In this document: piece after piece, positions 52,833 to 63,516 of the stretch
How the letters are laid out: each line of letters starts with the position of its first letter
Numbering within the stretch: the stretch's first letter is position 1
Origin: Pratylenchus scribneri
Lineage: Eukaryota; Nematoda; Chromadorea; Rhabditida; Pratylenchidae
Direction: 5' to 3'
Assembly (NCBI GenBank): GCA_030063045.1
Contig: JAQSEB010000048.1
Location: 806,001 to 870,000 of the forward strand
DNA length: 64,000 nt
Made by a program: the position numbers and the translations under genes
The notes under the pieces: model-generated
What the model was told of the DNA's origin: nothing
Databases searched by the model: none
The model's input: the letters and a program-made list of their open reading frames with translations, nothing else

Positions 52833-53050
52833 ATCCACTAAATTTAAATTGATATTTTTAATTTTTCTATTGTATATTGTACTATTCTCTTAATGGAAAT
52901 CGTCATCCTTCCCTAGCCATGGCTGCATTATAATTCTAAACTTCTCTTATCCTGATTCTTGATAGAAACTCAATTCCATCGACTCCGGCCCAATTTAATC
53001 CAATTGAAAATAAATTCAGCAAAATAACAAAATAATGATGGACAAAAAAT

Positions 53051-53180
53051 TAGGGTTTCGCCGGAACCAGGATTTCGACCGGAACCGGAACTCATTTTTC
53101 CAACCGGAACCGGAACTCAGAGTGAGTTCCGGAAACCGGAACCGGAACTCAGAAAGGCCGGAACCCGGAACCGGAACTTT
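53051..53180. mobile_element. GGAACC-rich block, possible single end of a hAT-like element
   Basis: The block starts TAGGGTTTCGCCGGAACC exactly where the match with the left unit stops, then repeats CCGGAACCGGAACT several times. It includes the hairpin GGAACTC/GAGTTCC (53,112-53,130). Clustered short subterminal repeats and a TAGGG start fit a hAT-like end. I found no inverse of this end downstream before the next matching segment, so the element would be truncated or this is a simple repeat. Confidence 0.35.
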
Positions 53181-53356
53181 TTAAAATCCAACTTTTAGGG
53201 ATGAATTTTTAAAAAAAAATTTTTTTGCCTAATTTCTACAATAGTCCGAAATAATTTTTTGATAAACATCTAGTATTATAAATGAATTAAAAATTATGCC
53301 GCAGGCGAAAATTTTCCAAAAAATTGTCTCTTATTTTAAAATTTTGGGAAAAATTT

Positions 53357-53444
53357 GAGCCAAAAATGGCCGCGCAGCGAAAAATTTAAGCCAAAAAAAT
53401 GGCCGCGCAGCGAAAAAATTGAGCCAAAAATGGCCAGGCAGCGA
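53357..53444. repeat. Short tandem repeat, three ~31-33 bp copies
   Basis: Three imperfect copies of GAGCCAAAAATGGCCGCGCA plus GCGAAAAATT begin at 53,357, 53,388 and 53,421. The last copy has GGCCAGGCAGCG in place of GGCCGCGCAGCG and is cut short. The block is GC-rich against its surroundings and lies in the part of the right unit absent from the left unit. Confidence 0.8.
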
Positions 53445-53800
53445 TTTCTAAAAACAATCAAAATAAACACTTTTAATTTTGAATTTTATGTTAAGCCTTT
53501 TATATTGGCCAAATAATAAAATTTGAGACCTTTTTTTAATTTATGAGCTAAAAGAAATAATTTATTAATTGATTAATAGAAATTATAATAAAAGTGTGTC
53601 CAACATCATTAATAAATATTGAAAAATAAAAAGACCTTCGATAATTGATTACACTTTTTATCGTATTTTTAAAAATATGGGAGCAGAGAAAGAAAAGCAA
53701 AGAGTACAGGGTAAGAAAGAAAGGAAAAAACAATCATATTTGAATTTTTTATTATCCAACTAAAAATTTATGAATCTATCAAATTTTCATTTTAAAGGGT
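53445..53800. other. Intergenic, no feature seen
   Basis: AT-rich unique sequence. A minus-strand open frame at 53,548-53,733 is rich in F, L, S and I, as expected of random AT-rich DNA, and has no splice context or copy elsewhere. Confidence 0.6.
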
Positions 53801-54309
53801 CTTAACCGAAAATAATAATCTTCGTTTTACAAAGTCGAGAAAATCATCCAATGTTGCAAATGAGAAAAAGTTTTATTAGTTGGCTAAAAGAACAATTTTA
53901 GGTAATTTTGTCTGTTTTCCGCCTACGGATTGTTTAGAAATGAAAGGTTTTCCTTATGGGTGATTATTAATAAAGTTATGGATATCCTCTAAAAACCCTA
54001 ACACTATATAGTCTATCTTCACGTTTCTCCAATTTAATCAAAAATATCTATGGGCGGATAAAATGTTAATTACCCAATTTTTTATTCGCGCAAATTAAGG
54101 TTAATTTCTTTTTTATTTCTCCACAAATCCCTTAATAAATTATGACAAAATTTTATTAATTTCGAAATATATGCAGCTTATTATATTAATATTAAAAATG
54201 TTTATATTTAATATTTTTAGACTTTATTTTTTTTAAAAGGTTGAATTTTTAGTACTGTGTTTTAAAAAATAAATTTAAAGAACGTAATTAATTATTTTTA
54301 GATTCTATT

Positions 54310-54500
54310 CATTCGTTCTACATATTTAATTTCTTGCGAACTAAAAAATTGCCCTACAAATTTCTAGGAACCGGGGCCGGATTCCTAAATTCGAAGTTCA
54401 TTTTTTTTCGCGTGACTTATGCATAAAAAAATTATAAATTTCGGCTCCCATAAAAATAATTCTCACGCAATCGGGGGCCACTATTAAATAGTAGAAGGAA
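54310..54500. other. Well-conserved non-coding block, right unit
   Basis: Counterpart of 50,550-50,770 with only a few single-base differences and small indels, including GGGGCCGGATTCCTAAATTC and CACGCAATCGGGGGCCAC. Confidence 0.35.
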
Positions 54501-54661
54501 ATACAAATTTTATTCTATTAATTGGAAATATAATTTTTTTTTCTTATTAATATTTGATTAATTTCCCAATCCAAGTCCATTTTTAACTGACTGTGAAGTA
54601 GAAAAAAATTTTTGTAAATTAATTTTTGACTATTCTTTCTAATTTTTCTAATTTTTTACAG

Positions 54662-54718
54662 AATTTAACCGGAATATTGTGGTCAAAATTGTATGCCGTG
54701 AACATCACTAGTGACTAA
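54662..54718 (+). other. Possible short terminal exon (18 codons), right copy
   Basis: Copy of the 50,887 segment with the same acceptor, length and stop. Changes fall at both ends of the frame and alter residues (S to L, A to T, FNC to ITS), so constraint on the protein is not demonstrated. Confidence 0.22.
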
Positions 54719-56232
54719 ATTTATTTAAAAAAAAATAAAGAACGACTTGTACTGCTCAGTGCTCACTGCTTCAGCCATCCTAATTCGTTAAAGTCAGTCT
54801 ACTCTAATAATTAATTTTCTCTTTAATTCAAATTCATATTATTTTTAACTTTTATAGTGATTTAAATTTTCAAAAAATTTTATCTAAAAATTGAAAATAA
54901 AATATGTAAAATTAATTTTGATTTATATTTTTTTTAATATAAAAAATAAATTTTTAGAGTAAACAAGTATAATATTTTTAAACAGAATAAGTCAAATTAC
55001 AATTTTTCAGTCCATTTCCAATAATCAAAATACCCAAAAGTTAAATTATTATATTAAAATAAAAAATTAAATTTCATTATTTTGGAAAAACAGGCATTTT
55101 TAATTTTCAACATCTTTTTTTATTAAGGGTACAATAAAAATTTTAAATTCATTTTTGCAAATATTTTAGGAGTCAATTATATGTGATTTATAAACGAAAT
55201 AAAACTAGAGAATTTTAATTGCATTTTCTAAATATTTAAAAAAAAAACAAAAAATTTAATTTATCAAAATAAAAAAATTAATTTTTACCAAATGGAAAAA
55301 TTCAGATTTTTTTAATTTTCACCATCTATTTTTAATAAGGGTACAATTAAGAATTTTCAATCCTATACAAATTTCAATCATTTCTCAAATTTTTTTGTCA
55401 GAGAATTATTTTTTATATTTTAATTGTTGCTAAATTAATCCATTCAATTTCCTTCAAATTATTTTTATTTTGGAAATTTTTTGTACGGCAATATTCCCAC
55501 CCAGTTCACAAAGAAACATCAAATTTCGTTCTAAAATTCCCGAAAAATTTTCTTGGGAATATGACAAAAATAAATAATATGAAACATTTGTTATTGTGAT
55601 AAATTAATTCAAATTTAATCTGACAATTTTCGGATTCTTCTATTTTTTTAAATATAATTCCTTGGCAGAGGAAAAATGCAATTTAATTGTTTGTTTTATT
55701 ATTAAAAAAATAATTTAATTTTAAAAAAAATTTTTATTATTAAAATATTCAATGATTGAAAAAAAATTCAATAGTTTAAAATTTTTTTTTTTTAAATTGT
55801 TAAAATATTCTAAATCTATTAATATTAATTATTTAAAAATTAAAAAAAAATAATATTCTTTAAGAAATTTTTCTATAAATTCCTTTCATTTTTAATCTAT
55901 TTTTTGCTCAATTTTATCCCAATATGAAAAAGGAAAAAATTATTAAATTAATAAATTGCTTATTTTTTCTGACTTTGATTAAATTATGTCAATAATAAAG
56001 AAGCAAAGGTAACCGAATTTTCCCAAAGGCAAAAAAGGCCCATTTTTGATATTTTTATACCTCGAGTCTCGCAAAATTTTCTCATTTTTAGTCTTTTGAA
56101 TTAGCCAACATTTTGATTTGATCCAATTTTGTAAATTTTATTGAAATATTTAGGCAATTTTATAAAAATTTGAATGAAATATTTTTTTATAGAAATAAAA
56201 AAAGCATAAAAATATTTCAAAATCCAATAAAA
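54719..56232. other. Region upstream of the Srt-like gene
   Basis: AT-rich sequence homologous to the region before the chimeric gene. The candidate regulatory segment at about 55,481-55,610 is the best-conserved part. CTCATTTTTAG near 56,081-56,091 is a possible trans-splice acceptor about 140 bases before the chosen start. No other gene is seen. Confidence 0.4.
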
Positions 56233-59200
56233 ATGGATTTTATTGGTACAATTTTCTTCAGAATTCATCAAAAAGACTCGGACATGAACGATGTACTACA
56301 ACAAAACAAAAGCCATCATGCCTATATCTTTCAACCTTTATTCACTCGACCAAATGCCACATTTAGTGAAAGATTTGCCGTTGGTTTCACTTATTGTTTT
56401 GCCAGTGCCATTTTCCTCTTTTTGCAATTTTCAATTTTAACGGTAATTTAAATAAAATTTATATTAAATTACCGAAAATACAGCAAAAATTATATTTTTT
56501 GAAGCCCTAAACTATCCCATATCAAAATATTCGATTTTAGGATTTGGTTTATTTTAGGATAAAATCTGGGATTAGCAAGGCCATTTGCTTAGGAAATGCA
56601 GAATTTAAAAGTGAATCAAATTGAACACTTATTTTTTGATCTTTAAAATACCAATTTTCGGCATTTTAAATTTTCGTCAATTCATTTTTTTTCTCATCAA
56701 TTATTATTGTTGTGATTAATTAATATGATTTACATATTAATTTTTTAATACTAAGATCTTAAAAGGAATTCATCAAGAAATAAACAAAAAATTATAGTTT
56801 TATCAATTTTATCAAATCATGTACAGTATCCGATTAATATATTCTAAAAATATATGAAATTAGGCGTAAATATTTTTTAAAAATAATTATGGCGTCATTT
56901 AAAAGTAAATAAATTTATATTTTTGACATAAAGAATTGGATCATCAAATTTGTATTGTAATTTTATGTACTTTTTATTTGATATATAAATTTTTGTTTAT
57001 AAAAAAATAGCTCACGCAATCGGAAATATTTATTTTTTTTTATAATTTTCAATGACGCATTTCTACTCAGAATTATTATAGCCAATTAATTATTAATTAA
57101 TTATTTTATTCTCCGGATCAAAAAAATTATAAAATTTTGTATTAGTGATTGATAAAATTTAATTTTCCTGAAACGATAATTAACTATATTATTCGAAACC
57201 GGAATCGGTACAGGAATTTCTGGTCTAGTTTTATAATGATCGAATTTCTCCTTCTCCACCGGAATTCTGATCCGGCTATTTTTTGAAAAATAAAATATTA
57301 AATCTTTATTAATATTAAATATTTTGAATTTAGATTTTCTTCACCTATAAAGATTACTACATGAATATGTGCTATCGAATAATGATTGTCATTTCCATTG
57401 TTGATTCTGTACAATTATTTGTGCATTTTTATGGAGGCTTAATTGCAATTTTCAATTCTTCATTCAATTATTGGCTAGAGAAAGTAAAATATTTTTAATA
57501 AATTAATTAATCATTAAAATATAAAAATAATTTTTTCACATATTTTTGGATCTCATAAATTTTTTTATATAATTTGGAATTTAAGTTCTAATTTTTGTTG
57601 AATTTTCACACAATGCGAAGAGCAATATCAGCAAAATTTGGAATAAAAATAAAATTAAAAAATAATATAAAAAATTGAAGTAGTATATTAAAATTAATCC
57701 ATTTTATTTAAAAATATTAAAAAAGATTTTATGAGATGTACGAATTAAATGTAATTTTTATGCTAAAAAATTTTAATATTTTAATTTTTTACCATTATTT
57801 TTTTAAAATTTATTTTTTTTGTTCAAAATATATTTTAATATAGTTAAAAAATTTTAATTGAATACAAAAGTAATAAAATTAATTATAAAAAATTTCCATC
57901 ATTTTAAAGATGATGGGTGGCTTGTTAAACTCATTTTGCATTGCCCTTTTTCCTCTTTGCCTTGTTTTGGCATTGGAACGATTGTTGGTCTATTTGCCCC
58001 GAATATTCACGAATAGAACGGAAGCCAAATTGGTTAGCTTAATGATTGGTCTTTGTTTTATTTGGGCGACACCATTTTTCATTGCCTATTTGACACCCTA
58101 CAGTGGAATTATTTTCCGCTGTATTTTATTCAATAAAAATATTTTTGACATTAATTTATCTGTAAAATCACATAAAAAGCAATGGATAATGTTAGATATT
58201 TACCGAATTATGGTTAAAATGTTCAGAATAAATATTCAAACAAATCATCTTTTGGCCATATTTTGTTTAAAACCGATATAATTTGATATCATTTATTAAT
58301 CTTATGCCAAAAAATGATATTATTTACCAATATCGATAATAATAATTCAATTGCCGTTCTCAACGGTATATAACAAAATTTTTTAATTAATTAAAAATAT
58401 TCTTCAGAAAAAATAAAGATTAAAAAAATTCCTTCAATTTTTAAGGGACTACGACGATTCAGCAGCATCAAAATGGCAATTTGTTCAGAATATTGACGAG
58501 TCAAGTTCAATGCCAATTTTGGCTGTCACATTTGTCATTTACTTATTCATTTTAGGAATTCTCATTTATAAGGTTGACATTCGAATATGAAAAATGGAAT
58601 ATCTTTCATTTTTTAGCGTCGTTTTAATGAATCTCGGAATTCACAAGCTTCTTCAATGTTAATTGCGCCTCATGAAAAAGTAAAATTGGGAATAGCGAAA
58701 ATCAATTTAAAAAATAATATTGAATTTCTTTACTTAAATTAAAACAAAAATTATAATTTCAGCGTCTTCTCATCCAATCACTGATTCAATTTTGGTTGGA
58801 ATTATCATTGAATATGTTATGGCTTTTTCAAGCATTTTCTGTGATCCCGGACTTTCCATTGAACGAGGCGGCTATCAATTTTTATTGGATTTTATTCAAT
58901 GGCATTAAGCCCATCCTCTATTTGATATTTAACACGTACGTGTCTTTTGGGAATTTAATTAGAGGAAATAATTCCTTTAAAAATTTCTATAGAAAAATTT
59001 GCGTTAATTTTGCTTCTAGGGAATTTTTTTAAATTCACTCGTTATTGTCGATTAAAATTATATATTCTGGAATTTTTTAAATTATAAAAAATGTTTGAAC
59101 CATTTTTTAAAACATCTACATTTATGATAAGAAAATTTTGTATCCTAAAAATAAATAAAAATTATATTTATAAAAATTATAAAAAGTTCATTCAAAATAA

Positions 59201-59983
59201 TGTCTGAAACACATCTATTACAAACAAAATAGACGCAAATATCTAATATTTCGGATAACCTAAAATGCAATTAAAGCAAAGAGTTTGATAAAAATTATTA
59301 TTCTAAAATCCATTTTGATTTAAACAAAGATAATCGAAAATTTTTATAAAAATTTGAAATTTCAACCCTTTATCGACTATACCAAATCGATTAATCTGAT
59401 CTGACTGCTGATTGATAGTCAAGAAGATAAAACTAAAATTAGACGTATTAAAAAAATAAAAAATTTCAAATCGCTATAATAAGGCTTTTTAAAAATCAAT
59501 ATACCACAATTGGATTTGAATAATGTTAAGCTTTGTAAGCCAATAGCGAATAGCCAAACTCAAATTGATTCAAAGTGACTTTCATACACTAAAATTATTT
59601 CCGAATAGGAGTCAATAAGAATTAATTCATTGAAATTAGATTGGCCTGCTATTTTTAAAATAAAATATCTAATTTTTAATTTCAGTCCAATTCGAGAACG
59701 CACATTTCGCTTTTGGCGATGTGAAGGCAAAGAAAAGTTGCAATTGTCGAGCAATCCAATTGCTGAATTAATTTTACAAGCACCTCGAACATCAATACCT
59801 TCATCCAGAGTGGCCCCGATAACAATGAATGGTGGCAACAGAGCGGAAACGGCAATGGACACAACCATTCGGCCACCACTTCGAATGGACAAAGAAATTC
59901 GCTTCCAAAATGGTCAATTGCAAATTGTGGAAAGTAGCAAAGATGGCGGCAGCATCACATCAAGATCGTCCAATCAACATTAA
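56233..59983 (+). CDS. Srt-like nematode serpentine chemoreceptor, seven exons
   Basis: Proposed exons: 56,233-56,442; 57,334-57,483; 57,910-58,190; 58,446-58,572; 58,617-58,679; 58,763-58,935; 59,686-59,983. Together they make 1302 nt, 433 codons plus TAA, with all phases matching. The protein is a G-protein-coupled receptor expected in the plasma membrane of sensory neurons. Helices: TM1 about 48-73, TM2 84-110, TM3 123-146, TM4 161-182, TM5 235-255, TM6 282-306, TM7 311-333. LER at 142-144 takes the DRY place, and NGIKPILYLIFN at 323-334 is the TM7 motif. CYRIMIVISIVDSVQL in TM2 and DYDD before TM5 fit the Srt class as I know it; Srx is the alternative. Possible N-glycosylation is at N41. 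The C-tail of about 98 residues is long and polar. The 3' end of exon 3 is the weakest call (donor GTTAGA); GTATTT at 58,121 is a better donor but breaks the frame. The ligand is unknown. Confidence 0.72.
56443..57333 (+). other. Intron 1 of the Srt-like gene (891 bp)
   Basis: Starts GTAATT, ends GAATTTAG. It contains the right end of the tandem duplication (56,548). An alternative acceptor ATTTTAG at 56,540 would add an in-frame tail that soon stops; that site is homologous to the one used in the chimeric gene model. The rest is AT-rich without features apart from a small CCGGAAT-rich patch near 57,200-57,280. Confidence 0.6.
57484..57909 (+). other. Intron 2 of the Srt-like gene (426 bp)
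   Basis: Starts GTAAAATA and ends ATTTTAAAG. Very AT-rich, with stops in all plus-strand frames. No embedded element or RNA gene is seen. Confidence 0.55.
58936..59685 (+). other. Intron 6 of the Srt-like gene (750 bp)
   Basis: Starts with the strong donor GTACGT and ends TTTAATTTCAG. The split codon AC/T restores the frame into exon 7. The frame can also be read through the donor for a while, but it then meets a stop at about 59,030, which supports splicing. No other feature is seen. Confidence 0.65.
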
Positions 59984-60001
59984 AATAATAATAATAATAA
60001 T
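59984..60001. repeat. AAT microsatellite directly after the stop codon
   Basis: Six AAT units follow the receptor's TAA without a gap, so this is the start of the 3' untranslated region. No canonical AATAAA signal is obvious between here and the 23-bp array that starts 150 bp downstream. Confidence 0.8.
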
Positions 60002-60150
60002 ATGCATAGACCAAGTCTACCACATTTTTCATTCCGAAGTCATCAAAGCACATAAAATTTTACAATATTGAAGGATTAATGGACAAGAACTAACTTCTGA
60101 TATAAATTAATTTTTATTTTGCTAATATTCTTTGACACATTCATTATAAG

Positions 60151-60298
60151 TACCTTAAGACGTCTACTGTAACCGCCTTAAGACGTCTACTGTAACCGCC
60201 TTAAGACGTCTACTGTAACCGCCTTATGACGTCTACTGTAACCGCCTTAAGACGTCTACTGTAACCGCCTTAAGACATCTACTGTAACCGCCTTAAGA
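60151..60298. repeat. Satellite 3 (23-bp repeat), block 1
   Basis: About six copies of a 23-bp unit whose core is CTTAAGACGTCTACTGTAA, containing the palindromes CTTAAG and AGACGTCT. Single-base variants such as CTTATGACG and AGACATCT are scattered. The block begins only about 165 bp after the receptor stop codon. Confidence 0.95.
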
Positions 60299-60850
60299 CT
60301 TATACAGTATATCTTTTCAATTCATATTTTAATTTCTGACAAAATTTCATTCCAGATGCATTTTTTTGAAGAATCTCTTCAGCTCTTTCGATTCTAATTC
60401 TGCTCTCTAATTACCTACCATGCATATATAGATTATTTAACAGAATCTGATTTTTTCATATTATCAACATGAGTTCAAATTTAAAAAAGTGGACATAAGT
60501 CTAATCTTTAGTAATTTATTTAATTTTTATTGATTTCAATGAACTTTTTATTAGAAGATCTTATTTGCTCAAAGGCATATTCTTATGTATCTAATCAAAT
60601 TATTCTAATAGAAATAACCATATAAATATATTAGAAAAACTTGAATTAATAGACAATTCGACTACTCATTTAGCGCATTCCCTTTTCTATTATTTTCAGT
60701 ATTTGGGGTACATTCCATGTCAACAAATTTACTTCTGCTTTCCATGTCACTAGTTCTACCGGCCAATTCCATCCTTATTTCAGGTTAAAGAAAGCCATAA
60801 AATCCACTTGCATAATTTCCTCAATGGTCTTTGCTCGGCCCTTTAATACA
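60299..60850. repeat. Recurrent spacer of satellite 3, copy 1 (552 bp)
   Basis: Unique-looking sequence that recurs between 23-bp blocks. It begins CTTATACAGTATATC, as if diverging from a 23-mer, and ends AATACATATACTG, re-entering the repeat. The first two thirds are AT-rich. The last third (about 60,670-60,845) is less AT-rich and gene-like on the minus strand. This copy differs from the next two by a few bases, including ATATATTAG for ATACATTAG and ACTACTC for ACTAACTC. Confidence 0.9.
60670..60845 (-). pseudogene. Possible gene fragment inside the satellite 3 spacer
   Basis: On the minus strand the frame reads through GRAKTIEEIMQVDFMAFF, then a single TAA, then GWNWPVELVTWKAEVNLL and on to a stop, about 60 codons with one interruption. 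The tryptophan-rich, balanced composition is unlike the AT-driven frames elsewhere. The same frame is kept in the other two spacer copies. I do not recognise the family. The plus strand is also partly open with CAG-type acceptors here, so chance is a real alternative. Confidence 0.2.
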
Positions 60851-61883
60851 TATACTGTAACCGCCTTAATACGTCTACTGTAACCGCCTTAAGACGACTA
60901 CTGTAACCGCCTTAAGACGTCTACTGTAACCGCCTTAAGACGTCTACTGTAACCGCCTTAAGACGTCTACTGTAACCGCCTTAAGACATCTACTGTAACC
61001 GCCTTAAGACGTCTACTGTAACCGCCTTAAGACGTCTACTGTAACCGCCTTAAGACGTCTACTGTAACCGCCTTAAGACGTCTACTGTAACCGCCTTAAG
61101 ACGTCTACTGTAACCGCCTTAAGACGTCTACTATAACCGCCTTAAGACGTCTACTATAACCGCCTTAAGACGTCTACTATAACCGCCTTAAGACGTCTAC
61201 TGTAACCGCCTTAAGACATCTACTGTAACCGCCTTAAGACGTCTACTGTAACCGCCTTAAGACGTCTACTGTAACCGCCTTAAGACGTCTACTGTAACCG
61301 CCTTAAGACGTCTACTGTAACCGCCTTAAGACATCTACTGTAACCGCCTTAAGACGTCTACTGTAACCGCCTTAAGACGTCTACTGTAACCGCCTTAAGA
61401 CGTCTACTGTAACCGCCTTAAGACGTCTACTGTAACCGCCTTAAGACATCTACTGTAACCGCCTTAAGACGTCTACTGTAACCGCCTTAAGACGTCTACT
61501 GTAACCGCCTTAAGACGTCTACTGTAACCGCCTTAAGACGTCTACTGTAACCGCCTTAAGACGTCTACTGTAACCGCCTTAAGACGTCTACTGTAACCGC
61601 CTTAAGACGTCTACTGTAACCGCCTTAAGACGTCTACTGTAACCGCCTTAAGACGTCTACTGTAACCGCCTTAAGACGTCTACTGTAACCGTCTTAAGAC
61701 GTCTACTGTAACCGCCTTATGACGTCTACTGTAACCGCCTTAAGACGTCTACTGTAACCGCCTTAAGACATCTACTGTAACCGCCTTAAGACATCTACTG
61801 TAACCGCCTTAAGACGTCTACTGTAACCGCCTTAAGACGTCTACTGTAACCGCCTTAAGACGTCTACTGTAACCGCCTTAAGA
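60851..61883. repeat. Satellite 3 (23-bp repeat), block 2
   Basis: About 45 copies of the 23-mer, the longest block in the window. Variants are distributed in groups, for example three consecutive CTATAACCG units near 61,130-61,195 and recurring AGACATCT units, suggesting internal duplication of short runs. Confidence 0.95.
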
Positions 61884-62436
61884 CTTATACAGTATATCTT
61901 TTCAATTCATATTTTAATTTCTGACAAAATTTCATTCCAGATGCATTTTTTTGAAGAATCTCTTCAGCTCTTTCGATTCTAATTCTGCTCTCTAATTACC
62001 TACCATGCATATATAGATTATTTAACAGAATCTGATTTTTTCATATTATCAACATGAGTTCAAATTTAAAAAAGTGGACATAAGTCTAATCTTTAGTAAT
62101 TTATTTAATTTTTATTGATTTCAATGAACTTTTTATTAGAAGATCTTATTTGCTCAAAGGCATATTCTTATGTATCTAATCAAATTATTCTAATAGAAAT
62201 AACCATATAAATACATTAGAAAAACTTGAATTAATAGACAATTCGACTAACTCATTTAGCGCATTCCCTTTTCTATTATTTTCAGTATTTGGGGTACATT
62301 CCATGTCAACAAATTTACTTCTGCTTTCCATGTCACTAGTTCTACCGGCCAATTCCATCCTTATTTCAGGTTAAAGAAAGCCATCAAATCCACTTGCATA
62401 ATTTCCTCAATGGTCTTTGCTCGGCCCTTTAATACA
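61884..62436. repeat. Recurrent spacer of satellite 3, copy 2 (553 bp)
   Basis: Matches copy 3 with no difference I can see, and differs from copy 1 by a few bases. It starts 1585 bp after copy 1. Confidence 0.9.
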
Positions 62437-62963
62437 TATACTGTAACCGCCTTAAGACGTCTACTGTAACCGCCTTAAGACGACTACTGTAACCGCCTTA
62501 AGACGTCTACTGTAACCGCCTTAAGACGTCTACTGTAACCGCCTTAAGATGTCTACTGTAACCGCCTTAAGACATCTACTGTAACCGTCTTAAGACGTCT
62601 ACTGTAACCGCCTTAAGACGTCTACTGTAACCGCCTTAAGACGTCTACTGTAACCGCCTTAAGACGTCTACTGTAACCGCCTTAAGACGTCTACTGTAAC
62701 CGCCTTAAGACGTCTACTGTAACCGCCTTAAGACGTCTACTGTAACCGCCTTAAGACGTCTACTGTAACCGCCTTAAGACGTCTACTGTAACCGCCTTAA
62801 GACGTCTACTGTAACCGCCTTATGACGTCTACTGTAACCGCCTTAAGACGTCTACTGTAACCGCCTTAAGACATCTACTGTAACCGCCTTAAGACATCTA
62901 CTGTAACCGCCTTAAGACGTCTACTGTAACCGCCTTAAGACGTCTACTGTAACCGCCTTAAGA
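62437..62963. repeat. Satellite 3 (23-bp repeat), block 3
   Basis: About 23 copies of the 23-mer. Together with the preceding spacer it makes a 1080-bp unit. The variants CGACTACTG, AGATGTCT and CCGTCTTAAG mark particular positions. Confidence 0.95.
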
Positions 62964-63516
62964 CTTATACAGTATATCTTTTCAATTCATATTTTAATTT
63001 CTGACAAAATTTCATTCCAGATGCATTTTTTTGAAGAATCTCTTCAGCTCTTTCGATTCTAATTCTGCTCTCTAATTACCTACCATGCATATATAGATTA
63101 TTTAACAGAATCTGATTTTTTCATATTATCAACATGAGTTCAAATTTAAAAAAGTGGACATAAGTCTAATCTTTAGTAATTTATTTAATTTTTATTGATT
63201 TCAATGAACTTTTTATTAGAAGATCTTATTTGCTCAAAGGCATATTCTTATGTATCTAATCAAATTATTCTAATAGAAATAACCATATAAATACATTAGA
63301 AAAACTTGAATTAATAGACAATTCGACTAACTCATTTAGCGCATTCCCTTTTCTATTATTTTCAGTATTTGGGGTACATTCCATGTCAACAAATTTACTT
63401 CTGCTTTCCATGTCACTAGTTCTACCGGCCAATTCCATCCTTATTTCAGGTTAAAGAAAGCCATCAAATCCACTTGCATAATTTCCTCAATGGTCTTTGC
63501 TCGGCCCTTTAATACA
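62964..63516. repeat. Recurrent spacer of satellite 3, copy 3 (553 bp)
   Basis: Starts 1080 bp after copy 2 and appears identical to it, so this spacer-block pair was duplicated recently. Confidence 0.9.

Larger units (their letters stand above)
52676..56548. repeat. Tandem duplication, right unit
   Basis: Second copy of the block described at 48,223. It contains the receptor terminal exon and its 3' flank (52,676-53,049, with a 33-bp or so insertion near 52,897), an unshared middle (53,050-53,800) and the long matching segment 53,801-56,548 that ends in intron 1 of the intact receptor gene. Confidence 0.85.

Noticed and set aside
58796..59032. Frame reading through the end of exon 6
   Set aside because: It continues past a strong GTACGT donor into intron sequence and stops. 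Splicing to 59,686 keeps the TM7 motif in frame with the tail.
59560..59892. Minus-strand frame of 110 codons and plus-strand frame at 59,829-60,071
   Set aside because: They lie over the terminal exon of the Srt-like gene in other frames and have no splice support or motif of their own.
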